The position numbers were made by a program, and so were the translations under genes. A DNA stretch of 64,000 nucleotides from positions 328,266,305 through 328,330,304 of the forward strand of contig CM042689.1 of NCBI GenBank assembly GCA_023614405.1, read 5' to 3'. This document shows, piece by piece, positions 1-9,963 of the stretch; position 1 is the stretch's first letter, and each line of letters opens with the position of its first letter. Below the pieces are notes generated by a model. The model saw only the letters and a program-made list of their open reading frames with translations, searched no databases and was not told the origin of the DNA. This stretch comes from Avena insularis. Lineage: Eukaryota > Streptophyta > Magnoliopsida > Poales > Poaceae.

Positions 1-1111
1 TTGTGATTAAACCCCTTGCAAGCATCCGCAACTACAAGAAAGCAATTAAGGTATAAACCTAACCACGACCTTAAACTCTGAGATCCTACCCTCCCTTGGG
101 CAATGGTGTCCTAACGGGGGTTCAGGTTTCTGTCACTCTGGCAACCCCACAATTAGTAGCCAAATACACAGTGCATTCCCCTAGGCCCATAAATGGTCAA
201 GTATCATGTAGTCGACGTTTACATGACACCACTAGAAGAATAGCACCATAACTTAAATACTAAACCATTGAATAATATCTCAACACAAATTCACTACTAA
301 CAACATGACTTATCCCATGTCGTCAAGAACTAAACGAACTACTCACGAGACATCATATGGATCAAGATCAAATATGATATGGTGATGGATAACAATCTGA
401 ACATAAACAATAATCCAATGGTTCCACTCACAAGCATCAACTACAATAGTAATCAACACCGAGAAAGTTTCCCCTAAGATCTATGCAAGTATTCAACATA
501 ATTGTTACAGCGGGATGGAGTGGTGATGCTAGTGCTGGTAGAGATGATGGTGTGGATGATGATGATCCTGATGAAGTCTAGCTTGATGATGGTGTTGATG
601 GCGACGATCTCCCCTCTCTGGGAAGGAATTTCCCCGGTAGAAATATGTCTGCCGGAGAGATCTTTCTCTCTCGGTGTTTTCCACCCCGTAGACGCGGCGG
701 AATATTTCTGTGATCGCTCCCCGTGTTTTAGGGTTTCGAGGAGAATATATAGGCGAGAGGGCGGAGCTAGAGGTGGGCCAGGTGGGCCACCCCCCTGTAG
801 GCGCGACCTAGGGGTGGCCCGCGCCTGGGGGGTGGGCCCCCTGTGGCCCATCTCCGCCTCCCCTTATAGCATTCTTTGTCTTCTAGGAAAATAGGGTTTT
901 TTGTAGTTTTTCTTGTATTTTTCTGATCTTCGTGAAATTGCATCAAAACACCTCTTTTCCATCAGAATCCTGACTCCGGCAGTTCATCCTCCAAGAATCA
1001 TCCAACATGCAAAACAGATGAAAAGACATAAGTAACACCTCTTAATATGAAATATATCAATGAATAGAGGCAAATTATGATATAAAATGGTGATGCAAAT
1101 TGGACGTATCA
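1..1111 (-). mobile_element. Gypsy-type LTR, minus orientation, cut by the window edge
   Basis: On the minus strand the sequence begins at 1111 with tgatacgtccaatttgcatc, the terminal signature of a common family of Triticeae Gypsy LTRs, and runs leftward to the window edge. It has an LTR-like layout: an AT-rich start, a GC-rich block at about 740-860 with 'cctatatatt' on the minus strand as a likely TATA region, then a leader-like stretch. Open frames here are low-complexity (His/Ile/Thr codons from atc/cac runs) and are not genes. The other LTR and any target-site duplication would lie outside the window, so the family name is left open. Confidence 0.7.
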
Positions 1112-2168
1112 GATACTACCCTGAACTACTCTCCGGTTGGTGAACTCTAATCCACGGTAGGGCTATAAAAGCACACCTCAAAGTCTGCCTTCCCCATCTA
1201 GATAACCCCACACCATCACCTTGAGCGCTAGATGGTTCCAACAAACACCACAATTTCATTGAGACAACCAACTCAAAATATACTCATGATAAGGATTTAT
1301 GAACTCTAGCCTAAGTGCCACCACGGAGTGCACGCTGTCACTTTCACACACGTGGGGAGAGCAGAGATCTATTGAAGCACTTGAGTATTTATGTAAACTC
1401 TAGCCTAAGTGCCACCACGGCGTGCACGCTGTCAATTTCACACACGTGGGGAGAGCCAGAGATCTATTAAAGCACTTGAATAGCAAAGTAGATCTACTTG
1501 ATTACAAAGCCCATGATCATAGTATGATCACGCATAGAGAGAGAGATGAACACATAGCTACCAGTAGATCCCTTAGCCTCGAGGAAGAACTGCTCCCTCC
1601 TCATCATGGGAATCAGCAACGGTGATGGAGATGGTGGTGGAGATCGATGGAGATGGCTCCAGGGGCACTTCCCCGTCCTGGCAGGGTGCCGGAACAGAGA
1701 CTTTTGTCCCCTGAATCTCCCCTTCGATGGCGGCGACGCTGCGGAGGTTTTCGTGGCTTTCTCCTAGATGATTTAGGTTTTCTGAGTCGGGAGGCTTCTT
1801 ATAGGCGAAGAGGCAAGGTCGGTGGATCCTCGAGGTGCCCACACCTAGGGTTGGCGCGGCCAGGGGGACCCGCGCCACCCTAGGGTGTGGTCACCTCCTG
1901 GCCCCCTTCGTCTGTCCTTTTGGCTCCGTGTTCGTTCTAGAAAAATAGTGACTTTGGATTTTGTCCCGTCCAGTTCTGAGAATATTCATTTTTAGCTTTT
2001 CTGAAACCAAAAACAGCAGAAAACAGGCAACTGGCACTGTGACATCTTGTCAATAGGTTAGTTCCAGAAAGTGTATAAAAATACCCCAAATTGTAGACAA
2101 AACATAAGACAAATAATATAAAATAAGCATGGAGCATCAAAAATTATAGATACGTTTACGACATATCA
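1112..2168 (-). mobile_element. Second Gypsy-type LTR fragment, minus orientation
   Basis: The minus-strand start at 2168 reads tgatatgtcgtaaacgtatc, and the following bases resemble the LTRs at 9182, 23106 and 29188: 'ctataattttt.atgct.catgctt', 'ctattgacaag', 'ttctcagaactggacgggac', then a GC-rich block with 'cctataagaagcc'. It is a diverged relative of the Athila-like family that dominates 9-31 kb. The left side is abutted by another LTR at 1111, so this copy is truncated or interrupted. No coding capacity is seen. Confidence 0.65.
1302..1481. repeat. 94-bp direct duplication inside the LTR
   Basis: A block starting 'aactctagcctaagtgcc' at 1302 is repeated at 1396 with few changes, including the 'cacacgtggggagagc' motif and 'agatctatt.aagcacttga'. 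The period is 94 bp. This looks like a replication-slippage duplication within the LTR. Confidence 0.75.
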
Positions 2169-2222
2169 GTCACACGATAGCACGTAGTTTGACACATAAA
2201 TAAACATAAGTATGGAGTGACC

Positions 2223-3460
2223 ACTCATCTTGTTGGTGCATCATATTCCTCCTCTTCTCGAACCAATCTATTTGATCCTCATCCATCTTTCTCAGCCATC
2301 ATGACATTATTCTCGTTGATGAGTAGTTTGAGCTTAACTTTCCTTTTCTTGAGCTCATATTCTTTGGCAAGTTGTTAGGCATGGAGCTCAACTTCCCTTT
2401 GCATTAGCTCAAATTCTTTGTCCCCTTCTTGGGCATTGAGCTCACTTCTTTTTGTTTGATCTCAACTTCCTTTCGCCTAGATTGGTAGTCGTGATCACCT
2501 TCAATGGCCTTTGGCTTGAGTATGGACTCGTGAAGGTTGAGTTTCCTATTTTGGAACTCGAGGAAGCTCTTCATTTGATCCTCTTTCTTTCGCTTCCTAT
2601 CCCTTGACACCTCCTTGTCGGCGATCAAATCCTTCAAGGTCGCTTCCACCAAGACGACATTGGCACCGCGAGCCATATCTTGCTTGGTAGCCTTGCGGCC
2701 TTTCCACCGGCCTGCATGGTTTCCCTTTCATGGTTCGGCCTCTTGAAGGTCGATGGCCGTTGAAATGGGCGACACATATCACCGACCAGGTGGCGGGGCG
2801 TGTAGAAGCACGCGGTGGAGCAGTCCCGCGGGGCCTTGCTGTGCACCACTAGCGATTCGTCAGCCATATGAGTCCTGTTGAGGTCAAGCAATGTGGGCCC
2901 CGTTGGTATGAGTGACACTATCTCACCGATTTATGGCGACATGGCCCGCGAGGCCAAGTAGCGTGACTGTTGTAAGTACCCTGGCAGGAGTCGTTGAGAG
3001 GCTAGAACTCGCCGACAGAGGTGGCGGCTGGTTACCGAACGTCGCTGAGCTTGACGTGGTGGTCGTACTACCGAGACCGACGTCGGAGATGGCCACGTTC
3101 AGCGCCCCTTTCTTGATCGCTTTCTTTGCAAGGGACTCTTCTTGGGAAGTGATGACCTTGTGGTGGCGTGGGCCTGGATCATAGCGAGTTGTCCATCGTG
3201 ATGATGATACGGTGTCAGCGACCCGCTGCTTGGCGGCGTCCCTTCTATTGGCTCGTTTTTGTCTCGTCTTGGCCTTCTGGGCCGATGTCTACTCTTTCTT
3301 CGCCTTGACCAGGGCCACAACGGGTAGGGGAAGTGGTGGTGGTTGGCGGCGCGTTTACCATGGGGTTGCTAGGGCTTGCAGGGATGGCCGTGACAAGAGG
3401 GAAGTGTGAAAATGGCATGGGGTGCCACTGACCGGCCGTCCTAGCCCGGACAAGAGGAGG
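2223..3460 (-). pseudogene. NAM-associated / PIF-Harbinger-type accessory protein, decayed
   Basis: Read right to left on the minus strand, three frames can be stitched into one protein-like sequence. It has a basic/Ser-Pro-rich part at about 3300-2950, then RGANVVLVEATLKDL (about 2676-2630), and a charged helical region rich in Lys/Glu/Arg. It ends near 2225 with MDEDQIDWFEKRRNMM. The order of a low-complexity region, a charged helical domain and a terminal D/E..WFEKRR motif resembles plant NAM-associated C-terminal-domain proteins, many of which derive from PIF/Harbinger transposons. Several frameshifts and stops (for example between 2918 and 2676) show that it is broken. No nearby transposase or terminal inverted repeat was found. 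The family assignment is by motif resemblance only. Confidence 0.4.
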
Positions 3461-4080
3461 ACAAGCGCGGAGTGAGGACATAGTGCAAACCCAGCCCAAA
3501 TTAGGGTCTTGTTTGCGTTAGTCCGGGTTGGTCCATTTGAGTCATGTCATTGGGTCGTGATTTTCATATAAATCTATCCACGAGGACCTAACAGACACCA
3601 AATGTGTAAATGCGTTGGGCCATTAGAGATGTCCTAACGACTTCCCACTAGAAGCAACTAAGTTTTTTTAAAACTAAGTACCAACGCATTCACTCACAAA
3701 TACGTACTTAATGCATACATACACTAATCCCTATAAACGCACACACACCCTAGCCCCGTGAAAAACTTCGAAAGACTGATTTCAAGAGACTAATCCGACG
3801 GGTCTTGAGATCGACAAAGTAAAAATATTTCGACTTGTTATGAAAAACACCAAAGTATTAAACCTAGAGATATCCGTGGTGGGCTTAGTATATCACTATA
3901 CTTTTAACTATCGAAGCGTAAGTTGGTTCTCGCAGATCAATTCTTGATCAGGCCGAGGAGCAGTAACCGGCGGTCCACACATATCACATATGCACGCGGG
4001 CCCGCTAGGCGCGAGACCGACCGGGTCGGTTGGTCGCTCTGCTGAACTTTGGGCACCCCACACAGCTGGCACGTCCCACC
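3461..4080. other. Intergenic, upstream of the 4.2 kb gene
   Basis: There is no coding sequence I can support. An AT-rich stretch around 3660-3900 is unclassified; the last 100 bp turn GC-rich toward the promoter of the downstream gene. Confidence 0.5.
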
Positions 4081-4086
4081 GCGCGC

Positions 4087-4094
4087 TATAAAAA
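4087..4094 (+). promoter_or_regulatory. TATA box of the gene at 4199
   Basis: 'tataaaaa' lies in a GC-rich context (gcgcgctataaaaacgctcc) 105 bp upstream of the ATG at 4199. This is the expected position for a plant TATA box with a roughly 75-80 base 5' leader. Confidence 0.7.
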
Positions 4095-4198
4095 CGCTCC
4101 ACACTACCACTCTGCAATGATCACGTTGAACGTTCTGACATTTCCTCCTCTTCCATTTTTTCCATCTCTTATTAGCCTTCTCAACGCATCCAGCAGCC

Positions 4199-5387
4199 AT
4201 GGAGTGCGTCGCGAAGCTGCAGCAGCACGAGCGTGACGTCGCCCCGGAGATCGACGGCGCTGAGGAGCTGCTCATGGAGCTCCTGGACGCGTCGCTGGCC
4301 GCCGAGGAGGTGCCCGATGCGTGGCGCGGCAAGCATCGTCAGCTCGGCTTCCCCGTCGACGACGTCGGCGACAGCTGGGACGACCTGGAGGACTCGATCC
4401 ACCCGCACCAGGAGGAGGCGGGCTGCGAGGACTGCGTGCTCGACGGCATCATCCTTCCCGTCTTGGACGGATGCGGGTGCTCGCCGGCGCCGTACGTCGT
4501 GGAGGACGGCAGCGGCAACCCCGTGGAGTACTGGACGGATCAGGAGATGGAGGCCGCGGCCTTTGGCCCATTCACCGATGACTGCGTGGGGGAGTGGCAC
4601 CGGCGGAGCGCCTTGGAGGTGAAACTGGGCTATAGCCCCCCCTTCCAAAAGCTCAAACGTTTATCTAGGCATACTCCGTTGAGCATCAGTCGTCTTTTGT
4701 TTCCTACTAGTATCTGCCAATCAAGCACAGCGTAGCGAGAAGAACACATGCATCACCGCCTCGGTTCTCCCTTCGATGCGTTGGGTGGCCGGTGGCTAGA
4801 TTGTTTATTGGCTTTGTGACAGGATGGGCCTGCTGGTCAGCGTCCAAATCTAAACCTACGTGTATGCTAGTTTTTTGTTTACCTCGGAGCTTGGGCCATT
4901 GATGCTTCTTGATGCTTTTTCTTGCTGGCATGGTGGATCTTTGGTTTGCTCCTTGTTTTTATGGCAAATAGAACTACAACCTTTCACTGGTATGTGCTAA
5001 TTCCAAAATCAAGAAGTCGCTCTTTGCCATCGGTAGATTGGTCAATTTTTTTTTTTTTTTGAGCTGGATTGGTCAATTTTTTTCCTAACTTACATGATGC
5101 CCCTGTTTAAATCAAGAAATTAAGTGCATTTTTCAGCTTGAAATTTATCTCTTGATATTTCCAGGAATGAAATTTTGCGGCAAAATTAGTGTGGAGAGTT
5201 GATTTGGCATCCCAAATTTTTTTCGCCCCCTCTCTACTTTTGATCACCCTCCGCCACTGGGGAGTGGTACATGGACGGCATGGCCGTGGAGTGGGACGAT
5301 GGGAGGAGCTACTACTCGTTTCACCCATCCTACAGCGGCGGCGAGGCCTGCACGGAGCAACTGTACAGCAGCCCATTGTGGGAGTGA
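4199..5387 (+). CDS. Uncharacterised acidic grass protein, two exons, 180 residues
   Basis: Exon 1 is 4199-4618 (420 nt) and ends in a gag|gtgaaa donor. The intron is 4619-5264 and contains a poly-T run. Exon 2 is 5265-5387 (123 nt including tga), after a pyrimidine-rich stretch and a ggggag acceptor. Both junctions are in phase 0 and give 180 residues without a stop. The ATG is the first one after the TATA box at 4087 and is preceded by 'cagcagcc'. The protein is acidic and rich in Trp, Asp and Glu. It has an N-terminal helical part, a central GSGNPVEYWTDQEMEAAAFG segment, and a C-terminal aromatic tail ending YSSPLWE. No signal peptide, membrane segment or catalytic motif is visible. I do not recognise the family. 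High exon GC, the promoter and the intact frame support a real host gene. An alternative acceptor a few bases away is possible. Confidence 0.7.
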
Positions 5388-5599
5388 AGTGAACTAGTGC
5401 TAGGCTAGCTTGTAGTACTAGTGTGTGTGAGCTGTGCACCGAAAAGCGTCAATATCTAGCAGATTTATGTCTGCATTTTGCAAATTTAGCACAACCTGGA
5501 TTTGCTGAGGAGGGCATGAGGTCCTGGAGGTCGGACTGTGATTACTAGTCAAGATACTTGTAGTTTACTGGGAAGTAAAAGCCCCTTTGTTTCTGTTCG
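5388..5599 (+). other. Probable 3' UTR of the 4.2 kb gene
   Basis: The 212 bases between the stop codon and the CACTA terminus at 5600 hold no coding sequence. The transposon terminus lies so close downstream that transcription may end inside it. Confidence 0.4.
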
Positions 5600-6917
5600 C
5601 ACTTTCGGAAAAAGTCTCTATGTGAACAAAGCCGGCGGTTACGGCCTGTCAAGGCCCGCGACTATGCTAGCATCAGTCCCGGGCCATGAGGCGTCTAACG
5701 GCTAGAAATGGTGGTAGACACTAGTCTTAGGCCGGACCAGATCTCTAGTCGCGGTCCGTAATACGGTGCAGGACTAATAACTTGGCGCAGGCCAGCTGAT
5801 CTTTTCGTGGACTATTAGTTCTGGGTCGTATCAAGGCTCGGGACTAGTTGTCCACCAGTATATATTCTGCTTCCTGTCCACCTGTCCTAAATCATATGGT
5901 GTCCATTTTACTCAAAGAAGCAAGCGAGTTCATGCCATTTTTTTTCTCAAGATTTGTCAAGATTTAGTTTGTAACCCCTAAATCCAAAGTTTTAAAAGGT
6001 TACAACTTCATTCTTTCATCTCTTATCGCTACTTTAGCTCTGTAATGCTCTAGAAGTATAGAGATATGGATCAATGCATGCATGCTCTAAAAGTAGAAGG
6101 ATTTTGATATGTGTAACAAATTTTGATTACGCACATAGTTACTGAAAATTGAAATGTGTAGTTTTAGAGTTTCAAAGCTTAGAATTGAATGAGGTTTTCA
6201 CTGATAGAACAATAATCAAAAACTCCATATTTATCATGTTAATTGTTTTCTCCAATTTATAAATTGGTGCATGTAAATTTTTCAAAATTCAAAATTAATG
6301 CTCTAGAAGCTCTCAATATAACTTGTAGTAATTTTATCATGTTGTGTAATGGTTTTTGATATAATTTTACTATAATGCAGATGGTCCGGGAATGAATGTA
6401 CGGTACTGACCGACGCTTTGGCGAGTTCATTAATGATGTGCATGAATTTATCCGTGTTGCTGATGCAAACAAGCGCAATGGTTTTGTATTCTGTCCATGT
6501 AGTGGATATAGGAATCAGAAGGATTACTCTGACTCAAAAACCCTTCACATCCACCTGTTGAAGTCCGGCTTCATACCCAGTTATAATTGTTGGACCAAGC
6601 ACGAAGAGAGAGGGGTTATAATTGAAGACAATGAAGAAGAGGAGGAGAATGACAACTATCATGGTTTCTCTGAGTACGGAGATACTTTCATGAGGGGATG
6701 CTGAACGGGAGGATGAAGAAGAGACACATGATGAACTTGCTGATGATCTTGGTCGGACCATTGCCGATACACGAAGAGACTGTGAAACTGAAAAGGAGAG
6801 GGAGAAGTTTAATCACATGTTAGAGGATCACAAAAGGTTGTTGTACCCAAATTGCGAAAATGGTCTGAAAAAGCTGTGCAGCATACTAAAATTGCTGCGA
6901 TGGAAGACTGAGTGCTA
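5600..6917 (+). mobile_element. Truncated CACTA element, 5' end
   Basis: It starts cactttcggaaaaagtc, a variant of the cactactggaaaaa CACTA terminus, followed by subterminal repeats (tagtcgcggtcc, cgggactag). It then has a leader and the start of a TNP2-type gene. The whole stretch is a close inverted copy of 44680-45938, the 5' end of the CACTA element farther right, so both belong to one family. Similarity stops at about 6917, in the middle of the transposase coding region. No right terminus is found, so this is a deletion derivative. Confidence 0.85.
6381..6912 (+). pseudogene. TNP2-type CACTA transposase, N-terminal fragment
   Basis: Coding begins atggtccgggaa at 6381, directly after a tgcag acceptor-like site. 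A tga at 6393-6395 replaces the conserved Trp of the REWM motif seen in the sister copy. Downstream the transposase-associated domain is readable: EFINDVHEFIRVADANKR, then FVFCPCSGYRNQKDYS (a CPCxxC-type zinc-binding motif in which one Cys is Tyr here) and HLLKSGFIPSYNCW. The frame breaks near 6700 and all homology ends at about 6912. It is therefore a nonfunctional fragment of about 170 codons of a protein normally several hundred residues longer. Confidence 0.8.
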
Positions 6918-7069
6918 TATAGTCATAGACGATCACGTACCATGTCCTCCTTATACTTTTTAAACACGCACGAGTCAATGCACTTCTAATATATACATGG
7001 ACCGAGGGACACGGGAGATATACGAGTAGACTTAAATATTCTACGTGGTCGACTTTTACACATTGCATG

Positions 7070-8191
7070 ATATCCACTCCGCTAGTCCGAAGACAGCCAT
7101 CACAAATACAACAACAACAAAGAGTATGTCCTAAGCTAAGCAATAAAGTGTAGATCGACGTCGGACTCCTCCGAAGAAAAACCACTCCAAAAGGACTCTA
7201 CTTGTCGACGCACCATTCATAGTGATATATCACTAGGATATCGGTCGGATTTTACTTTCCATCTTTGCAAATGTTTATTACAATAAATGCTACCAAAATA
7301 CCATTATTATTAGAACTGTATATGCACGTGACTATAGGAATATGCACCGCGCGGCCTTCATTGCCCACCTGCAAGTCTAAACTTTGTTCGCAAGAACTAC
7401 ACCTGGCCGGTTGTTCGATTGTGAATTAAGTGTGAGACACGACACATTTGTTCCATGGATTGATTTGGTTGGTCCATCCATAAATAACTAATTTCTCCAT
7501 ATAAAAATCAAGACCATGTTAGAACGTTGAAAGCTAGCACACTCACATTTGTTGGTATGAGAGAGTGGATGTGAGGATGGGGGATATCGATAGCTTTTTC
7601 ACGTATATCACATGGATGGGAAAATGATGCATTGGGAATTTGATCTGAATAGGATCAGATGAATGGCCGAGCTCGTTTGTAATTGCTCTAACACATTCTT
7701 CATGATATCTGCGGATCTTGTGGTTTAGTGTATGCAGATAGATCTCCTCTGCGGATAGTGTACACATTGAGATGTGAGCCTCTACACCAAGGTGGGGACC
7801 AGCTAGCGTTTCACTTCCATGGAGTCATAGCTCCATCTGTACATAGTCCACTTCAAAAGTACTCCCTCCGTTTTAAAATATAAGAAGTTTTAGCTTTATG
7901 AAACAAATGTATCTAGACTATTTTTAATATGTAGGTTCACTCAGGTTTGATATGAATCTACACACTAAAACAAGTCTAGATATATTTTTTTCACAAACCT
8001 AAAACATCTTATATTTTAAAACAGAGGGAGTAGCTTATTGCATTTCTGTTGAGAATTATGCCTTATGATGTCATAGTACATAGATTTGTTTTTTAGAGGA
8101 TACATACGTTTGAGTGTGAACAAACACATGTAATTTTCACTAGAACACATCTGGCTTGTTAGTCAAAGTAATTAGCCGTTGCACACAATCA
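7070..8191. repeat. Ancestral duplication, copy A (short, uninterrupted)
   Basis: This 1.1 kb block is collinear with pieces of the interrupted copy B: 7070-7230 with 8764-9090 (shared 'ctagtcc.aagacagcc', 'cctaagctaagcaa', 'ccactccaaaa', 'cttgtcgac'), 7233-7470 with 32030-32248, 7471-7730 with 45942-46207, and 7730-8191 with 52667-52936. No gene is recognisable in either copy. Copy A keeps the empty sites for the CACTA and Mutator-like insertions of copy B, and itself holds a Stowaway MITE that copy B lacks. Confidence 0.8.
7862..8030. mobile_element. Stowaway-type MITE, 169 bp
   Basis: Terminal inverted repeats ctccctccgttttaaaatat and its complement enclose 169 bp, flanked by TA at 7860-7861 and 8031-8032. 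The paralogous copy B reads aaaagtagct across the site with no insert (about 52769), so the empty site is visible in the same window. Confidence 0.95.
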
Positions 8192-8763
8192 AACATTAGA
8201 AAGAATTTCAAGAGTAGCTTCATCTCATTGTTTTTCACAACTCTCGTGTTGTAAAAAATTTATATAGGTCTCGTGCAGGTGGAAGAGTTGCTTCCTCCTC
8301 GCAGCAGGTGCTGCGGCGACAAATGCAGCAGTCTGAATAACTTTACTAGTCCGTGTTTACTTGTGCATGTTAATTGTTGTTAGGTGTGCTTGTTAATTCA
8401 TGTTCATGTGACAACCAGATCGATTAAAGGCAACCTAATACTATGCTCTTGGTATTTTCCTCATGCAAGAGACCTAAATGCAGGCTACCAATTAATATTT
8501 ACAACATGGATATTTTGGCTGTTTTTCTGAGGCCATTTCCCCTAGGCTTACTCTGGGAGACGAAAAAGGGTGCATATAACCAAACACACACTATATGCTC
8601 ATCTTGTATGTATATGCCATGGATCTTAAAACAATGGACCGTCTAAATTTCAATATATACTCATACCGTGATCTAGGGAGCATTTTTGAAACATGCACAT
8701 GCAAATTTAAATGGACATTGGAATATTTAGTGTGATGTATTTTTGAACTCCTACTCACTACGA
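8192..8763. other. Spacer between duplication copies A and B
   Basis: Mostly unclassified AT-rich sequence. A small GC-rich stretch at 8277-8338 follows a cgtgcag acceptor-like site and can be read as a short C-terminal exon ending QMQQSE, but nothing upstream supports a gene. I would not call it. Confidence 0.3.
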
Positions 8764-9090
8764 ACAACGAGTGTTGAACCGGCTAGTCCAAAGACAACCA
8801 CAACAAGAACAAGAACAACAACCACATCAACAACAACAGCAGCAGAAGCAGCAGCAGCAACAACAACATCAACAACAATAACAACAGCAACAGCAACAGC
8901 AACAACAACAGCAACAACAACAGCAACAGCAACAGCACCAGCACCAGCACCAGCACCAACAACAACAACAACAAAGAATATGTGCTAAGCTAAGCAACAA
9001 AGCCGCGTCTTGATTGATGATGGACCCCTCCGATGAACCACCACTCCAAAATAACTCTCCTTGTCGACACATCATATGTAGTGACTAGAC
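8764..9090. repeat. Ancestral duplication, copy B, first segment
   Basis: Matches 7070-7230 in order and orientation apart from an expanded CAA/CAG/CAC microsatellite. Further segments of copy B lie at 32030-32248, 45942-46207 and 52667-52936, separated by transposon insertions. Confidence 0.75.
8803..8973. repeat. Compound CAA/CAG/CAC trinucleotide microsatellite
   Basis: About 170 bp of caa, cag and cac triplets, with blocks such as 'cagcaacagcaacag' and 'caccagcaccagcacc'. The paralogous site in copy A (about 7095-7120) has only a few caa units, so the array expanded after the duplication. It produces long poly-Thr/Ala and poly-Leu open frames that are not genes. Confidence 0.95.
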
Positions 9091-9181
9091 AATTTGGCGT
9101 GGCGACACACCGCACCCGTGATGGAACATTATCATCGAATAATGCTAGAAATTACATCGTGAATGGAATAACATTGTTATC

Positions 9182-9963
9182 TGATATGTCGGAAACGTAT
9201 CTATAATTTTTTATGCTCCATGCTTGTTTAGCATCTACTTTGCTTTGCTTTGTCTATACTTTGAGGTGTTTTTATATATTTTATGGAACTAACCTATTAA
9301 CAAGTTGCCACAGTGACAGTTGCATGTTTTCTTCTATTTTTGGTTCCAGAAAGGCAGAAAATCAATATTCTCGGAATTGGACGGGACAAAAGCCAAAATC
9401 AATATTTTACCGTGGGCGACACGAAGTCCAGAGGAGATATGGAGAGGCGAGCTAGGGACGCCACACCCTCTCTAGAAACGAGTGGGCCCACCCCGCGCCT
9501 GGGTAGGGTGTGGGCCCTCTGGCCGCCTCCTAGCCTCGCCTCTTTGCCTATAAGAAGCCCCCGATGCAGAAACCCTAGGCACCCGATCAAACCTCCATGA
9601 AACCTTTTGTAGCCGCCGCCACCATCGTCCCTAGATCGGGGGGATCTGAAGTTCTTCCCGACACCCTGCCAGAGGGGAGATCATCCCGGAGGCCTTCTTC
9701 TCTGGTATGAAGCGTGAGTAGTTCCACCTTGGACTACGGGTCCATGTAGTAGCTAGATGGTTGTATCTCCTCCTTGTGCTTTCATGTATAGATCTTGTGA
9801 GCTTCGTTCATGATCAAGATCTAAACTATTTGTAATCATGCATGTTGTGTTTGCAGGGATCCGATGGATATTGAGATTACTATGTCAGATTGATTAATGG
9901 TTTTGTCTATTTGATTCTATCATGTCTGTGTTGTTTGTGATCTTGAATGCTCTCTGTTGTTAG
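9182..9963 (+). repeat. Gypsy 5' LTR, first part
   Basis: Starts tgatatgtcggaaacg and is interrupted at 9963 by the Copia insertion; the rest of the LTR resumes at 18810. The sequence across the joined site matches the uninterrupted 3' LTR at about 29955-29975. Confidence 0.9.

Noticed and set aside
4233..4622. Arg/Ser/Thr-rich frames overlapping exon 1 at 4.2 kb, on both strands
   Set aside because: Shadows of the GC-rich exon of the real gene in other frames; composition is biased and there is no splice or promoter support.
8277..8338. Possible orphan 3' exon ending QMQQSE
   Set aside because: Acceptor-like site and GC content are suggestive, but no upstream exon, family or paralogous support was found.
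8743..9075. Long poly-Thr/Ala and poly-Leu/Cys open frames
   Set aside because: They are translations of the CAA/CAG/CAC microsatellite on both strands and have no conserved sequence.
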